Below, piece after piece: positions 34,701 through 43,130 of a DNA stretch of 64,000 nucleotides. Numbering within the stretch: position 1 is the stretch's first letter; each line of letters opens with the position of its first letter. Both the position numbers and the translations under genes were made by a program. The notes under the pieces are model-generated. The model had not been told where the DNA came from, ran no database searches, and was given only the letters and a program-made list of their open reading frames with translations. Origin of the DNA: Stenotrophomonas_A sp036566925 (GTDB lineage Bacteria; Pseudomonadota; Gammaproteobacteria; Xanthomonadales; Xanthomonadaceae); assembly GCA_036566925.1 (NCBI GenBank), contig DATCVI010000145.1:1-64000 (forward strand). The letters run 5' to 3'.

Positions 34701-34936
34701 CGGTCGATGCCCGGCACCTGGCCGAGGTGGCGTTCAAGCGGCGCGGTCACGGTGGAGGCCATGGTCGTGGCGTCCGTGCCCGACTGCGTGGCATGGACGA
34801 AGATCACCGGGATCTGGATGTTCGGCAGCGCCGCCACGCCCAGGCGCAGGTAGCACATCAGGCCGATCACGAACAGGCCGCAGGCCAGCAGCGTGGTGCC
34901 GATGGGGCGCTTGATGAAGGGGGCGGAGAGGTTCAC
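31793..34936 (-). CDS. mdtC: RND efflux permease, MdtC-like
   Basis: A 1047-aa HAE1-RND pump subunit. It starts MNLSAPFIKRPIGTTLLACG, with twelve membrane helices and two large periplasmic domains. Helix 4 carries FVVDDAIVVIENI (proton-relay Asp pair) and helix 10 the matching Lys in VKKNAIMMIDFALVA. The N-terminal PIGTTLLA and GVAALPNIQIPVIFV are typical of MdtB/MdtC. Its ATG overlaps the TGA of the upstream mdtB-like gene (ATGA). With MdtA and MdtB it should form a heteromeric drug exporter. The outer-membrane channel is not in the operon. The B/C assignment follows gene order. Confidence 0.9.
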   Translation of the reverse strand: MNLSAPFIKRPIGTTLLACGLFVIGLMCYLRLGVAALPNIQIPVIFVHATQSGTDATTMASTVTAPLERHLGQVPGIDRMRSSSSENSSMVFMIFQSNVDIDAAAQDVQTAINASQADLPSGLGTPMYQKANPNDDPVIAIALTSQTQSADELYNVADSLLAQRLRQISGVASVDIAGASTPAVRVDVDMHALNALGLTPDDLRNAVRAANVTSPTGFLSDGKTTMAIIANDSVAKAADFAQLAIATQSNGRVIRLADVANVYDGQQDAYQAAWFDGKPAVVMYVFTRAGANIVETVDRVKSTIPELQTYLHPGTRMQAYFDRTPTIRASLAEVQITLLISLAMVVLTMALFLRRLAPTLIAAVTVPLSLAGSALVMYILGFTLNNLSLLALVIAIGFVVDDAIVVIENIMRHLDEGMSRMDAALAGAREIGFTIVSITASLVAVFIPLLFASGMIGAFFREFTVTLVAAIVVSMLVSLTLTPALCSRFLSGHAEPEKPGRIGAFLEGVHDRSLRIYAKALDFSLRHALLLSITPLLLIVATFFLAGAVKKGSFPPQDTGLIWGRASSSATVSFNDMVERQHRISDMLRSDPAVKIVGARLGSSRQGSSASFNIELKSRKEGRRETTAQVLARLSAKADRYPDLQLRLRAIQDLPSDGGGGTSQGAQYQVSLQGNDLAQLQEWLPKLQAVLKQNPKLRDVGTDIDTAGLRQNIVIDRAKASRMGISIGAIDGALYGAFGQRSISTIYSDLNQYSVVVNALPSQTATPAALDQVYVPNSAGQMVPITAVAHQVPGLAPPQITHDNQYTTMDLSYNLAPGVSTGEADAIIAAAVSGLRMPDGIRINDGGGFNAALNPTSMIVLLLAAILTVYIVLGMLYESLIHPVTILSTLPAAGMGALLALFITNTELSVISMIALVLLIGIVKKNAIMMIDFALVAQRQHGKSPLEAAREASIVRFRPIMMTTMVAILAALPLAIGLGEGSELRRPLGIAMIGGLVISQSLTLLSTPALYVIFSCLSDRWKARRARRRERRLVKRETAGAIAKRSH

Positions 34937-37900
34937 GCCTGCGGCACCCCGGCACGACTTTCATGCCTGGCCGCGCGCCGCGCGCGCCAGGCCTGCAGAC
35001 GCTCGGACACGCGCTCCATGTACAGGTAGATCACCGGCGTGGTGTACAGCGTCACCAGCTGCGAGAGCAGCAGGCCGCCGACGATGGAAATGCCCAGCGG
35101 GCGCCGCAACTCCGAGCCGATACCCGTACCCAGCGCGAGCGGCAGCGCGCCGAGCATGGCCGCGGCGGTGGTCATCATGATCGGGCGGAAGCGCAGCAGG
35201 CACGCGCGGCGGATCGCGTCGTGCGCGGTGGCACCGGCGCGGCGGGCCTCGATCGCGAAGTCGATCATCATGATCGCGTTCTTCTTGACGATGCCGATCA
35301 GCAGCACGATGCCGACGATGCCGTCCACCGACAGGCTCAGGCCGCACATCATCAGTGCGAGCAATGCGCCAACGCCGGCCGGCGGCAGGGTCGAGATGAT
35401 CGTCAGCGGGTGGATGTAGCTCTCGTAGAGCACGCCGAGCACGATGTAGATCAGCACGATCGAAGCCAGCAGCAACCACACCACGTCGGTCTGGCTACCG
35501 GTGAACTCGGCGGCCTTGCCGACGAATTGCGCATGTACCTGCGAGGGCACCTTCAGTTCTTCGGCGGTACGCTCGATCGCCTCGACCGCCTGCGACAGCG
35601 AAGCGCCTGGCGCCAGGTTGAACGAAATCGTGACCGCGGGCAGCTGCTGCTGGTGGCTGACCACCAACGGTGTGTTGGTCACCTTGGCCTCGGCCAGCGC
35701 CGACAACGGGATGATGCTGCCGGCACCGACGGTGATGCCGGTGTTCTGGCTGCCGATGCCGGTGGCCGTCGAGGAGTTGGACGAGCTCACCTGGCCGAAG
35801 GTCGTCGCATTGGTACCGGTCAGCGCGCCACTGCCGTTGCTGGCCACGGCGAGCTGGTTCATCAGCGCGGTGCTGGTGCGGAACTCCGGCGCCACTTCCA
35901 GCACGACCCGATATTGGTTGAGCTCGGTGAAGATGGTCGAGATCTGGCGCTGGCCGAAACTGTCATAGAGGGTGTCGTCGATGGTCTGCATCGGCACGCC
36001 CAACATGCTGGCCTTGTCGCGGTCGATGTTGATCTCCAGCGCGCGGCCGGCGTTGGCGAGGTTGTTGTCGACGTCGGCCAGCTCGGGCAGCTTGCGCAGC
36101 GCATCGGTCATGCGCGTGGCCCACTGTGCGAGCTCGGCGCTGTCCACGCTGGAGAGCGAGTACTGGTACTCGGTGGCGGCGACGCGGGTATCGAGGGTGA
36201 CGTCCTGCACCGGCTTGAGGTAGAGCGCGACGCCCGGAATGCCGGCCACGGCCTTTTGCAGGCGCGGCAGGATGTCTTCCAATGATTCGCGCGAGCTGCG
36301 CTCCTTCAGCACGATCGACAACTGGCCCTGGTTGAGCGTCGGGTTCATGGTGCCGGCGCCGATGAAGGCGGCCACGCCGGTCACCGCCGGGTCCTTGCGC
36401 AACGCCTCGGCCACCGCCTGGGTGCGTTGTTCCATCTGCGGGAAGGCGACGTTCTGGTCGGCCTGCACCACGCCGGTGATCAGGCCGGTGTCCTGCTCGG
36501 GCAGCAAGCCCTTGGGAATGATGACGTAGAGAATGACGGTGAGCGCGACCGCGCCGATCGCCACGCCCAGGGTCAGCGCCTGGCGTGCCAGCACCCAGTC
36601 CAGGGTGCGCTCGTACAGGCCGACCGTGCGGGTCCACAGGTTGGTCTTGCCGGCGGCTGCCGCGCGTTCGTGCGCGTCTTCGCCTTCGGGCAGTTCGTCC
36701 GGCTTGAGCAGGTAGGCGCACATCATCGGCGTCAGCGTCAGCGACACCAGCATCGAGATGACCACCGCGATCGATAGCACCCAGGCGAACTCGTGGAACA
36801 GGCGGCCGGTGACGCCGGGCATCAGGATCAGCGGCAGGAACACCGCCACCAGCGAGACCGTCAGCGAGAGCACGGTGAAGCCGATCTGGCGCGCGCCGGT
36901 CTCGGCCGCTTCCTTGCCGTCCATGCCCTGTTCGATGTAGCGGACGATGTTCTCGATCATCACGATCGCGTCGTCGACCACGAAGCCGGTGGCCACCACC
37001 AGCGCCATCAATGAGAGGTTGTCCAGCGACATGCCGGCGAAGGCCATCACCCCGAAGGTGCCGGCCAGCGACAGCGGCACCGCGATCGAGGGAATGATCG
37101 TCGCCCACAGCCGGCGCAGGAACACGAAGATCACCGCCACCACCAGGAAGATGGTCAGGATCAGGGTGAACTTCACCTCATGCACCGAGGCGCGGATAGT
37201 TTCGGTGCGGTCGGAGAAGACTTCCAGGCGCACGTCGGCCGGAAGCACCGCCTGCAGTTGCGGCAGGATCGAGCGAATCTGCTCGACCGTCTGCACGATG
37301 TTGGCGCCAGGCTGGCGGCGGATTTCCAGCAGCACCGCCGGCTTGCCGTCGGCCCAGGCCGAAAGCTGGTCGTTCTCCACGCCGTCCACCACCTGGGCGA
37401 CGTCGCGCAGCCGTACCGGCTTGCCCTCCTTGTAGCTGATGATGGTGTCCTTGTAGGCCGCCGCATCGGTGAGCTGGTCGTTGGTGCCGATGCTGTAGGA
37501 CTGGGTCTTGCCGTTGAGCGAGCCCTTCGGCGCCGAAACATTGGTCTGGGTCAGCGCGCTGCGCAGCGACTCCATGGTCAGGCCCATGTTCGACAGCTGC
37601 GCCGGGTTGACCTGGATGCGCACGGCCGGGCGCACGTTGCCGGCGATCGAGACCAGGCCCACACCCTGTACCTGCGACAGGCGCTGGGCCAGGATCGCGT
37701 CGGCATAGCGGTTGATCTCGCGCAGCGGCAGCGAATCGGAAGTGAGCTTGAGGGTGAGGATGGCCGCGTCGGCCGGGTTCACCCGGTTGTAGACCGGCTG
37801 GTAGGGCAGCGACGAGGGCAGGGTGGCCTGGCGAATCGCCGCCTGCACATCCTGCGCGGCGATGTCGATATCCCGGTCCATCGAGAACTGCAGGATGATC

Positions 37901-38169
37901 GTGGACAACCCGGCCGAGGAGTCGGAGGTCATCATCTCCAGGCCGGAGATCTGGCCGAACTGGCGTTCCAGCGGCGTGGTGACCAGCGAGGCCATGGTCG
38001 CGGCGTTCGCGCCCGGGTACTGGGTGGTGACCACCAGGCTCGGCGCGTCGATTTCCGGCAGCGCGGAGACGGGAAGCTGGCGATAGCCGAGGATGCCCAG
38101 CAGAAGGACGCCTGCCATCAACAGCGAGGTGGCGATGGGGCGGCGGATGAAGAGGGTCGAGAAGCCCAC
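34933..38169 (-). CDS. mdtB: RND efflux permease, MdtB-like
   Basis: A 1078-aa HAE1-RND permease beginning MGFSTLFIRRPIATSLLMAG, with LPVSALPEIDAPSLVV. Helix 4 reads FVVDDAIVMIENIVRYIEQG with the paired Asp; helix 10 has VKKNAIMMIDFAIEARR. It is 31 residues longer than its partner, including a Ser/Thr-rich insert near TTFGQVSSSNSSTATGIG in the second periplasmic domain and a longer C-terminus. It lies 92 bp downstream of the adaptor gene, with a hairpin between them. Confidence 0.9.
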   Translation of the reverse strand: MGFSTLFIRRPIATSLLMAGVLLLGILGYRQLPVSALPEIDAPSLVVTTQYPGANAATMASLVTTPLERQFGQISGLEMMTSDSSAGLSTIILQFSMDRDIDIAAQDVQAAIRQATLPSSLPYQPVYNRVNPADAAILTLKLTSDSLPLREINRYADAILAQRLSQVQGVGLVSIAGNVRPAVRIQVNPAQLSNMGLTMESLRSALTQTNVSAPKGSLNGKTQSYSIGTNDQLTDAAAYKDTIISYKEGKPVRLRDVAQVVDGVENDQLSAWADGKPAVLLEIRRQPGANIVQTVEQIRSILPQLQAVLPADVRLEVFSDRTETIRASVHEVKFTLILTIFLVVAVIFVFLRRLWATIIPSIAVPLSLAGTFGVMAFAGMSLDNLSLMALVVATGFVVDDAIVMIENIVRYIEQGMDGKEAAETGARQIGFTVLSLTVSLVAVFLPLILMPGVTGRLFHEFAWVLSIAVVISMLVSLTLTPMMCAYLLKPDELPEGEDAHERAAAAGKTNLWTRTVGLYERTLDWVLARQALTLGVAIGAVALTVILYVIIPKGLLPEQDTGLITGVVQADQNVAFPQMEQRTQAVAEALRKDPAVTGVAAFIGAGTMNPTLNQGQLSIVLKERSSRESLEDILPRLQKAVAGIPGVALYLKPVQDVTLDTRVAATEYQYSLSSVDSAELAQWATRMTDALRKLPELADVDNNLANAGRALEINIDRDKASMLGVPMQTIDDTLYDSFGQRQISTIFTELNQYRVVLEVAPEFRTSTALMNQLAVASNGSGALTGTNATTFGQVSSSNSSTATGIGSQNTGITVGAGSIIPLSALAEAKVTNTPLVVSHQQQLPAVTISFNLAPGASLSQAVEAIERTAEELKVPSQVHAQFVGKAAEFTGSQTDVVWLLLASIVLIYIVLGVLYESYIHPLTIISTLPPAGVGALLALMMCGLSLSVDGIVGIVLLIGIVKKNAIMMIDFAIEARRAGATAHDAIRRACLLRFRPIMMTTAAAMLGALPLALGTGIGSELRRPLGISIVGGLLLSQLVTLYTTPVIYLYMERVSERLQAWRARRAARHESRAGVPQA

Positions 38170-38202
38170 GCGGCTCTCCTGGCTGGGGTTCGGTCAAACA
38201 GG

Positions 38203-38223
38203 GCCGGCGCACGCTGCGCCGGC
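38203..38223. other. Hairpin between adaptor and permease genes
   Basis: GCCGGCGC-ACGCT-GCGCCGGC (8-bp perfect stem) lies in the 92-bp gap of the efflux operon. With no T tract it is unlikely to be a full terminator; it could protect mRNA or tune expression of the adaptor relative to the pumps. Confidence 0.45.
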
Positions 38224-38261
38224 ATGCGAGGACGACGGCAGCGCCGCCATCCCGGGTGCGA

Positions 38262-39518
38262 TCAGCGCGGGCCGCCGCCGCGACGGCCACCGCCGCCGCC
38301 ACGGTTCTTGCCGGCGGCCGCCTTCAGTTCGGCTTCGGTCGGCGGTGCCGGGGTTTCGCCCGGTGCCAGCGCCTGCACCTTGCTGCCTGGCTTGAGGCGG
38401 AACTGGCCTTCGGTCACGACTTTCTCGCCGGCCTTCAAGCCGCTGGCGATCTGCACGTGGCTGTCGTCCACTTCCACGCCTTGCTTGACCGCCTGCATCT
38501 TGACCGTGCTGTCGGCTTGCACGACGTAGACGTAGTCGCCATCCGGGCCGCGCTGGACCGCTTGCGCCGGCACCACCACGCCGCCGGCAATGCTGCTCAG
38601 CTGCAGTCGCACGTTGACGAACTGGCCCGGCCACAACAGGTTGTCGGTGTTGTCGAAGATCGCGCGCGCACCGAAGGTGCCGCTGTCGGCGCTGATGCGG
38701 TTGTCGATCACATCGAGCTTGCCGCCGGCGCTGATCACGTGTGCATCGCCGCGATCCAGCGCGGCCACGGTCAATGGCCCGCGGGCCATGCCTTCGCGCA
38801 CCGCGGTGAGCTGGCGCTCGGGCAGGTTGAAGGAGACGTAGATCGGGTGGATCTGGGTCAGGGTGACGATCGCGGTGCTGGTGCCGACGATGTTGCCCAC
38901 GTCCACGCCACGAATGCCGGCAATGCCGTCGATGGGCGCGGTGATGCGGGTGTACTGCAGCTGCACCTGCGCCGCGCGCAGCGACGCATCGTTGGCGGCC
39001 ACTGCGGCTTCGTACTGCGACACCTGGTTGCGCTGGGTGTCCAGGTCGGTCTTGGACACGTACTGCTGGTACTCGGGGGCGCTGGACCGGGCGAAGTTCG
39101 AACGCGCGGTGGCCAGCAAAGCCTGGTTCTGGCGCTTGGCAGCGGCCGCTTGATCGGCGCTGGCCTGCAGGCTGCGCGGGTCGATCTGGGCGAGCAGCTG
39201 GCCCTTCTTCACTTCCTCGCCTTCCTTGAAGTTGATGCTCATCAACTGGCCGCCGACCTGCGGATTGACGGTGACGGTGTTAAGCGCCGTCACCGTCCCC
39301 AACGCATTGGCATAGACCGGTACTTCCTGGGTCGTCGCCGGCACCGCGGTGACCGGCACCGGTCCACTGTCCTGCTCCTCGCCGCCTGCACTCGCGGCGG
39401 CGCTGCTGCCCGGCTTGCCCCGGCCCTCGTGGCTTCCGCCCCGCAGCATCCTGGCGCCAATGGCCACTACGACGACCACTGCCACCACGAGCAGCGAGAT
39501 CTTCCAGAAACGCGACAT
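38262..39518 (-). CDS. mdtA: RND periplasmic adaptor, MdtA-like
   Basis: A 418-aa membrane-fusion protein from ATG 39518 (MSRFWKISLLVVAVVVVVAI), with AGGAG upstream. After the membrane anchor comes a low-complexity Gly/Ser/Glu linker. The lipoyl/barrel-sandwich halves follow (VNPQVGGQLMSINFKEGEEV and RITAPIDGIAGIRGVDVGNIV) with a coiled-coil hairpin between them. A beta-barrel (PIYVSFNLPERQL) and a membrane-proximal domain come next, and a Gly/Arg-rich tail ends the protein. It links the RND pumps to a TolC-like channel. First gene of the operon. Confidence 0.92.
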   Translation of the reverse strand: MSRFWKISLLVVAVVVVVAIGARMLRGGSHEGRGKPGSSAAASAGGEEQDSGPVPVTAVPATTQEVPVYANALGTVTALNTVTVNPQVGGQLMSINFKEGEEVKKGQLLAQIDPRSLQASADQAAAAKRQNQALLATARSNFARSSAPEYQQYVSKTDLDTQRNQVSQYEAAVAANDASLRAAQVQLQYTRITAPIDGIAGIRGVDVGNIVGTSTAIVTLTQIHPIYVSFNLPERQLTAVREGMARGPLTVAALDRGDAHVISAGGKLDVIDNRISADSGTFGARAIFDNTDNLLWPGQFVNVRLQLSSIAGGVVVPAQAVQRGPDGDYVYVVQADSTVKMQAVKQGVEVDDSHVQIASGLKAGEKVVTEGQFRLKPGSKVQALAPGETPAPPTEAELKAAAGKNRGGGGGRRGGGPR

Positions 39519-39772
39519 TCGACAACTCCTGAGGGCGGGGGAGGGGCGCGGGCGCCCCGGACAAGCGCGCAAGCTTATCGCCGGTCGGTGGCGATTGGAC
39601 CATGACTGACGGGCCAGTCAGACCGCGCTCGCATGCATTGGTTCACCTGCCCGACCCCCTGTGCAACGCACGGGCGGACGATCGGTTGACCGCCCGGCCA
39701 TATTCGCCGGCGCGGGCGTGCATTAGATTGTCGGCTTCCGATTGTCCGTTCCCCCCTCCGAGAGGATTCGTG

Positions 39773-41089
39773 ATGCCCCACCCGCGTATCTGGGCCGGTG
39801 CCCTGCTGTTGTCCTTGCCCTGCCTGGCGACCGCCGCCCCGGCCGAGCGTCCCGAGGTGACCGCTGCCGCGGCCAAGTTGCAGGCCCAGGTGGTGACCTG
39901 GCGCCGCGACTTCCACCAGCATCCGGAATTGTCCAACCGCGAGGAACGGACCTCGGCCCAGGTCGCCGCCCATTTGCGCAAGCTCGGCCTCAAGCCGCGC
40001 GTGGGCATCGCCCACCACGGCGTGGTGGCGATCATCGAAGGCGGCTTGCCCGGGCCGAAGATCGCCCTGCGCGCCGACATGGATGCGCTACCGGTCACTG
40101 AACAGACCGGGCTGCCGTTCGCCTCCAAGGTCACCAGCGAATACCGCGGCGAGCCGGTCGGGGTGATGCATGCCTGCGGCCACGACGCCCACACCGCGAT
40201 CCTGCTCGGCGTGGCCGATGCGCTGGTGGCGATGAAGGCGCAGCTACCGGGCCAGGTGATGCTGATCTTCCAGCCCTCCGAAGAAGGTGCGCCGGGCAAC
40301 GAAGAGGGCGGCGCCTCGTTGATGCTCAAGGAAGGCCTGTTCGCCGACTTCAAGCCGGAAGCCGTGTTCGGCCTGCACGTGTTCTCCAGCGTCCAGGTGG
40401 GCCAGATCGCGGTCCGCGGCGGCCCGTTGATGGCGGCCTCGGACCGTTTCAACATCAAGGTCATTGGCCGCCAGACCCATGGTTCGGCGCCGTGGAACGG
40501 CATCGACCCGATCGTCGCCAGCGCCGACCTCATCAGTGCCGCGCAAACCGTGGTCAGTCGCCAGGCCAACATCGCCAAGCAGCCGGCGGTCGTCAGCTTC
40601 GGCGCGATCAAGGGTGGCATCCGCTACAACATCATTCCCGACCAGGTGGAGATGGTGGGCACCATCCGCACCTTCGACGAGGGCATGCGGCAGAAGATCT
40701 TCGCCGACCTCAAGAATGTCGCCGAGCACACCGCCGCCGCCCACGGCGCCCGCGCCGAGGCCCAGGTGCCGGACCAGGACGGCAATCCCGCCACCATCAA
40801 CGACCCGGCGCTGACCGCCAAGATGCTGCCCAGCCTGCAGGCCGTGGTCGGTGCCGGCAATGTGTACGAACCGCCGCTGCAGATGGGCGCCGAAGACTTT
40901 TCCTTCTACGCTCGCGAGGTGCCGGGGCTGTTCTTCTTTGTCGGCGCGACCTCGGCCGGGATCGACCCGGCGACCGCGCCCAGCAACCACTCGCCCAAGT
41001 TCCTGCTCGACGAGAAGGCGCTGGACGTGGGACTGCGGTCGTTGCTGCAGGTGTCGCTGGATTACCTGCACGCGGGGGCCGCTGGCTGA
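39773..41089 (+). CDS. Secreted M20-family metallopeptidase/amidohydrolase
   Basis: A 438-aa protein with a signal peptide (IWAGALLLSLPCLATAAPA). The hippuricase-like M20D motifs are complete: DFHQHPELSNRE, RADMDALPVTEQTGLPF, MHACGHDAHTA, PSEEGAPGNEEGG and the dimerisation-domain IGRQTHGSAPWNGIDP. Members hydrolyse N-acyl or indole-conjugated amino acids or peptides; the exact substrate is unknown and export makes a peptide or conjugate scavenging role likely. ATG 39773 is preceded by GAGAGGATT. Divergent from the efflux operon, with 254 bp between. Confidence 0.9.
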   Translation: MPHPRIWAGALLLSLPCLATAAPAERPEVTAAAAKLQAQVVTWRRDFHQHPELSNREERTSAQVAAHLRKLGLKPRVGIAHHGVVAIIEGGLPGPKIALRADMDALPVTEQTGLPFASKVTSEYRGEPVGVMHACGHDAHTAILLGVADALVAMKAQLPGQVMLIFQPSEEGAPGNEEGGASLMLKEGLFADFKPEAVFGLHVFSSVQVGQIAVRGGPLMAASDRFNIKVIGRQTHGSAPWNGIDPIVASADLISAAQTVVSRQANIAKQPAVVSFGAIKGGIRYNIIPDQVEMVGTIRTFDEGMRQKIFADLKNVAEHTAAAHGARAEAQVPDQDGNPATINDPALTAKMLPSLQAVVGAGNVYEPPLQMGAEDFSFYAREVPGLFFFVGATSAGIDPATAPSNHSPKFLLDEKALDVGLRSLLQVSLDYLHAGAAG

Positions 41090-41136
41090 GCCGTTTTTCG
41101 GCCCGGAGTTCAGGCCCGCGGCCGTAAAATGGCCGC

Positions 41137-41964
41137 ATGAACACCCCCGCCGATTCCAGCCTCGGGCGCGAGGTCGCTTACCCGACCCAGTACGACCCTT
41201 CCCTGTTGTTCCCGATCCCGCGGCTGCCCAGCCGCGAGGCGGTTGGGATCGATCCTTCGGCATTGCCGTTCGTCGGCCACGATCGTTGGCACGCCTACGA
41301 ACTGGGCTGGCTGGATGCGCACGGCAAGCCGTGCGTAGCCACTGCGACCCTGCAGGTGCCGCACGACTCGCCGAACCTGATCGAATCCAAGTCGCTCAAG
41401 CTCTACCTCAACTCGCTCAACAGCACCCGTTTCAACAGCGCCGAGGCGGTACGCGAAAGCATCGCCACGGATCTGTCGGCGCGCGCCGGCGCACCGGTGG
41501 CGGTCGAGTTCGGCCTGCCAGCGGTCGATGACGGCGCGCTGCTGGCCGCCGGCGCGGTGTCGATCGACGGGCTGGACGTCAGCATCGACGATTACGGCCC
41601 GCCCAATGCCAGCCACCTTCGCACTCGCCCCGGCGAAGTGGTGGAGGAGACCCTGGTCTCGGCGCTGCTGAAATCCAACTGCCCGGTCACCGGTCAACCG
41701 GATTGGGCCAGCGTCAGCGTGCGCTACCGCGGCGCGCCGATCGAGCCCGAAGGCTTGCTGCGCTACCTGGTGAGCTACCGCGACCACGCCGAATTCCACG
41801 AGCAATGCGTGGAGCGAATCTTCCACGACCTGGCGCGATGCTGCGCGCCGCAATGGTTGGTGGTGGAGGCGCGCTACACGCGTCGCGGGGGTCTGGACAT
41901 CAATCCCTGGCGATCGTCGCCACATGCGCCGGCACCGCGCGCCGGGCGCGACGAACGACAGTAA
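41137..41964 (+). CDS. queF: NADPH-dependent 7-cyano-7-deazaguanine reductase QueF
   Basis: Reduces preQ0 to preQ1 in queuosine synthesis. The 275-aa product is the tandem-domain (type II) QueF. The QueF motif LIESKSLKLYLNS is near residue 81, the nucleophile is Cys182 in KSNCPVTGQPDWASV with Asp189 nearby, and a substrate Glu lies in EFHEQCVERIF. It lies 47 bp after the amidohydrolase. No preQ1 riboswitch is visible upstream. Confidence 0.95.
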   Translation: MNTPADSSLGREVAYPTQYDPSLLFPIPRLPSREAVGIDPSALPFVGHDRWHAYELGWLDAHGKPCVATATLQVPHDSPNLIESKSLKLYLNSLNSTRFNSAEAVRESIATDLSARAGAPVAVEFGLPAVDDGALLAAGAVSIDGLDVSIDDYGPPNASHLRTRPGEVVEETLVSALLKSNCPVTGQPDWASVSVRYRGAPIEPEGLLRYLVSYRDHAEFHEQCVERIFHDLARCCAPQWLVVEARYTRRGGLDINPWRSSPHAPAPRAGRDERQ

Positions 41965-42069
41965 CAATCGCAACTGAAGGCGCGCGCTGGCTTCACGCTG
42001 GCGCGATCCGCTTTTAACGTTTGCCGTGCAACCGTGAGTTCCACGATGTGGCATTCACGGAACCTGCCC

Positions 42070-42369
42070 ATGACCAGCAACGACAAGAAGGCGGACTTCT
42101 CCGGCGTGACCTCCAAGGTCGACAGCACCGCGGAAGTTGTGCCCAAGGCCGATTTCTCCGGCGTGAGCGCCCGTGTGGACAGCACCGCCGAAATCGTCGG
42201 CGAGCAGTCCTACACGGTGCAGAAGGGCGACTCGCTCTCGAAGATCGCCAAGCAGCACTATGGCGACGCCAACGCCTGGCAGCAGATATTCCAGGCCAAT
42301 CGCGACGTGCTCGAAGACCCGGACAAGATTTTCCCCGGCCAGACCCTGCGCCTTCCCGCCAAGTCCTGA
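42070..42369 (+). CDS. LysM-domain protein with N-terminal tandem repeat
   Basis: A 99-aa protein from ATG 42070. Residues about 5-42 are two copies of a 19-residue unit, each with KADFSGV followed by a VDSTAE block (SKVDSTAEVVP; ARVDSTAEIVG). The C-terminal LysM domain (about 45-95) has YTVQKGDSLSKIAKQHYGD and IFPGQTLRLP. No signal peptide is seen, as in the cytoplasmic or periplasmic LysM protein YgaU/Kbp, whose BON domain is absent here. LysM binds murein glycans or, in Kbp, potassium. Role unknown. Confidence 0.82.
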   Translation: MTSNDKKADFSGVTSKVDSTAEVVPKADFSGVSARVDSTAEIVGEQSYTVQKGDSLSKIAKQHYGDANAWQQIFQANRDVLEDPDKIFPGQTLRLPAKS

Positions 42370-42418
42370 GCCCGATCATCGCCTTTCCCAAAGCCTCGCA
42401 TCTGAAAGGAGAACTTTC

Positions 42419-42913
42419 ATGCAGAACGCCACCCTTACCCGAGCCCTCGTCATTGGCCTGGCCGCCAGCTTCGCTCTCGTCGGTTGCAAGAAGAAGGACG
42501 AGACCAGCGAGATGACGCCACCGCCTGCAACCGAACCGGCAGCGACCACCCCGACCGCGCCGGCCGCACCTGCCAGCACGCCGGCGGCCGTTACCGTCAG
42601 CAGCGTGACCGTGGGCAATACCGCGGCGGCCGACAAGAGCGTCGCGCCGATGTCCACGCTGGCCACCAAGGACAAGATCGTGGTGTCGGTCAAGACCGAA
42701 GGCACTGCCAGCAACGCCAATCTCGGTGTTCGTTTGACCTTCCAGGACGGCCAGGTGGCCGGCGAGCAAAGCGCCACGCTCAACACCACCGGCGCGGAAA
42801 CGACGAATGTCGAGTTCACCAACGCCAACGGGTGGCCGGCCGGCACTTATACCGCCCAGGTCACCGTCGACGGACAAGCGGCTGGAATGCCGCAGGAGTT
42901 CGTAGTGAAGTAA
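42419..42913 (+). CDS. Hypothetical lipoprotein
   Basis: A 164-aa lipoprotein. The signal is MQNATLTRALVIGLAASFAL with lipobox LVGC (Cys about 23), followed by Lys residues and a Thr/Pro/Ala-rich linker (about 30-60). A beta-sandwich-like domain follows with VVSVKTEGTASNANLGVRLT, FTNANGWPAGTYTAQVTVDG and a terminal FVVK. RBS is AAGGAGAA, very strong, which suggests high expression. A terminator follows. The fold resembles small immunoglobulin-like secreted domains; function unknown. Confidence 0.8.
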   Translation: MQNATLTRALVIGLAASFALVGCKKKDETSEMTPPPATEPAATTPTAPAAPASTPAAVTVSSVTVGNTAAADKSVAPMSTLATKDKIVVSVKTEGTASNANLGVRLTFQDGQVAGEQSATLNTTGAETTNVEFTNANGWPAGTYTAQVTVDGQAAGMPQEFVVK

Positions 42914-42953
42914 GGGCAGCGCCCGCCGACTCTCTCCCGGCGACGTTGTATGT

Positions 42954-42986
42954 GAGGCGCGGCGAAAGCTGCGCCTCTTTTTATTT
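42954..42986 (+). terminator. Rho-independent terminator with GAAA loop
   Basis: GAGGCGCGGC (42954-42963), GAAA tetraloop, GCTGCGCCTC (42968-42977, one G-U pair), then TTTTTATTT. It ends the lipoprotein transcript. Confidence 0.92.
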
Positions 42987-43018
42987 GGCGGCGCGGTTAG
43001 TTCTATGGCTTGCGGTGG

Positions 43019-43130
43019 GGCGCCGTTCCGGCGGGTAGGGGCTTCGCGCTGTCGGGCAGACGTCCTGTCTGACGCCATCGCCGTGGGGCATCCATGCCCC
43101 ACTGAAGCCCCTACCCGCCGAAACGGCGCC
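43019..43130. repeat. Long palindromic intergenic repeat, copy 2
   Basis: The outer arms 43019-43045 and 43104-43130 are complementary at 26 of 27 positions. Inner hairpin: GTGGGGCAT-CC-ATGCCCCAC (43083-43102). A small CAGAC...GTCTG dyad lies between left arm and hairpin, near ACGTCCTGT. It has the same plan as 25171-25276, with different arm sequence. Confidence 0.75.

Noticed and set aside
41090..41136. preQ1 riboswitch upstream of queF
   Set aside because: The gap is only 47 bp and shows no H-type pseudoknot pattern or A-rich tail of that class.
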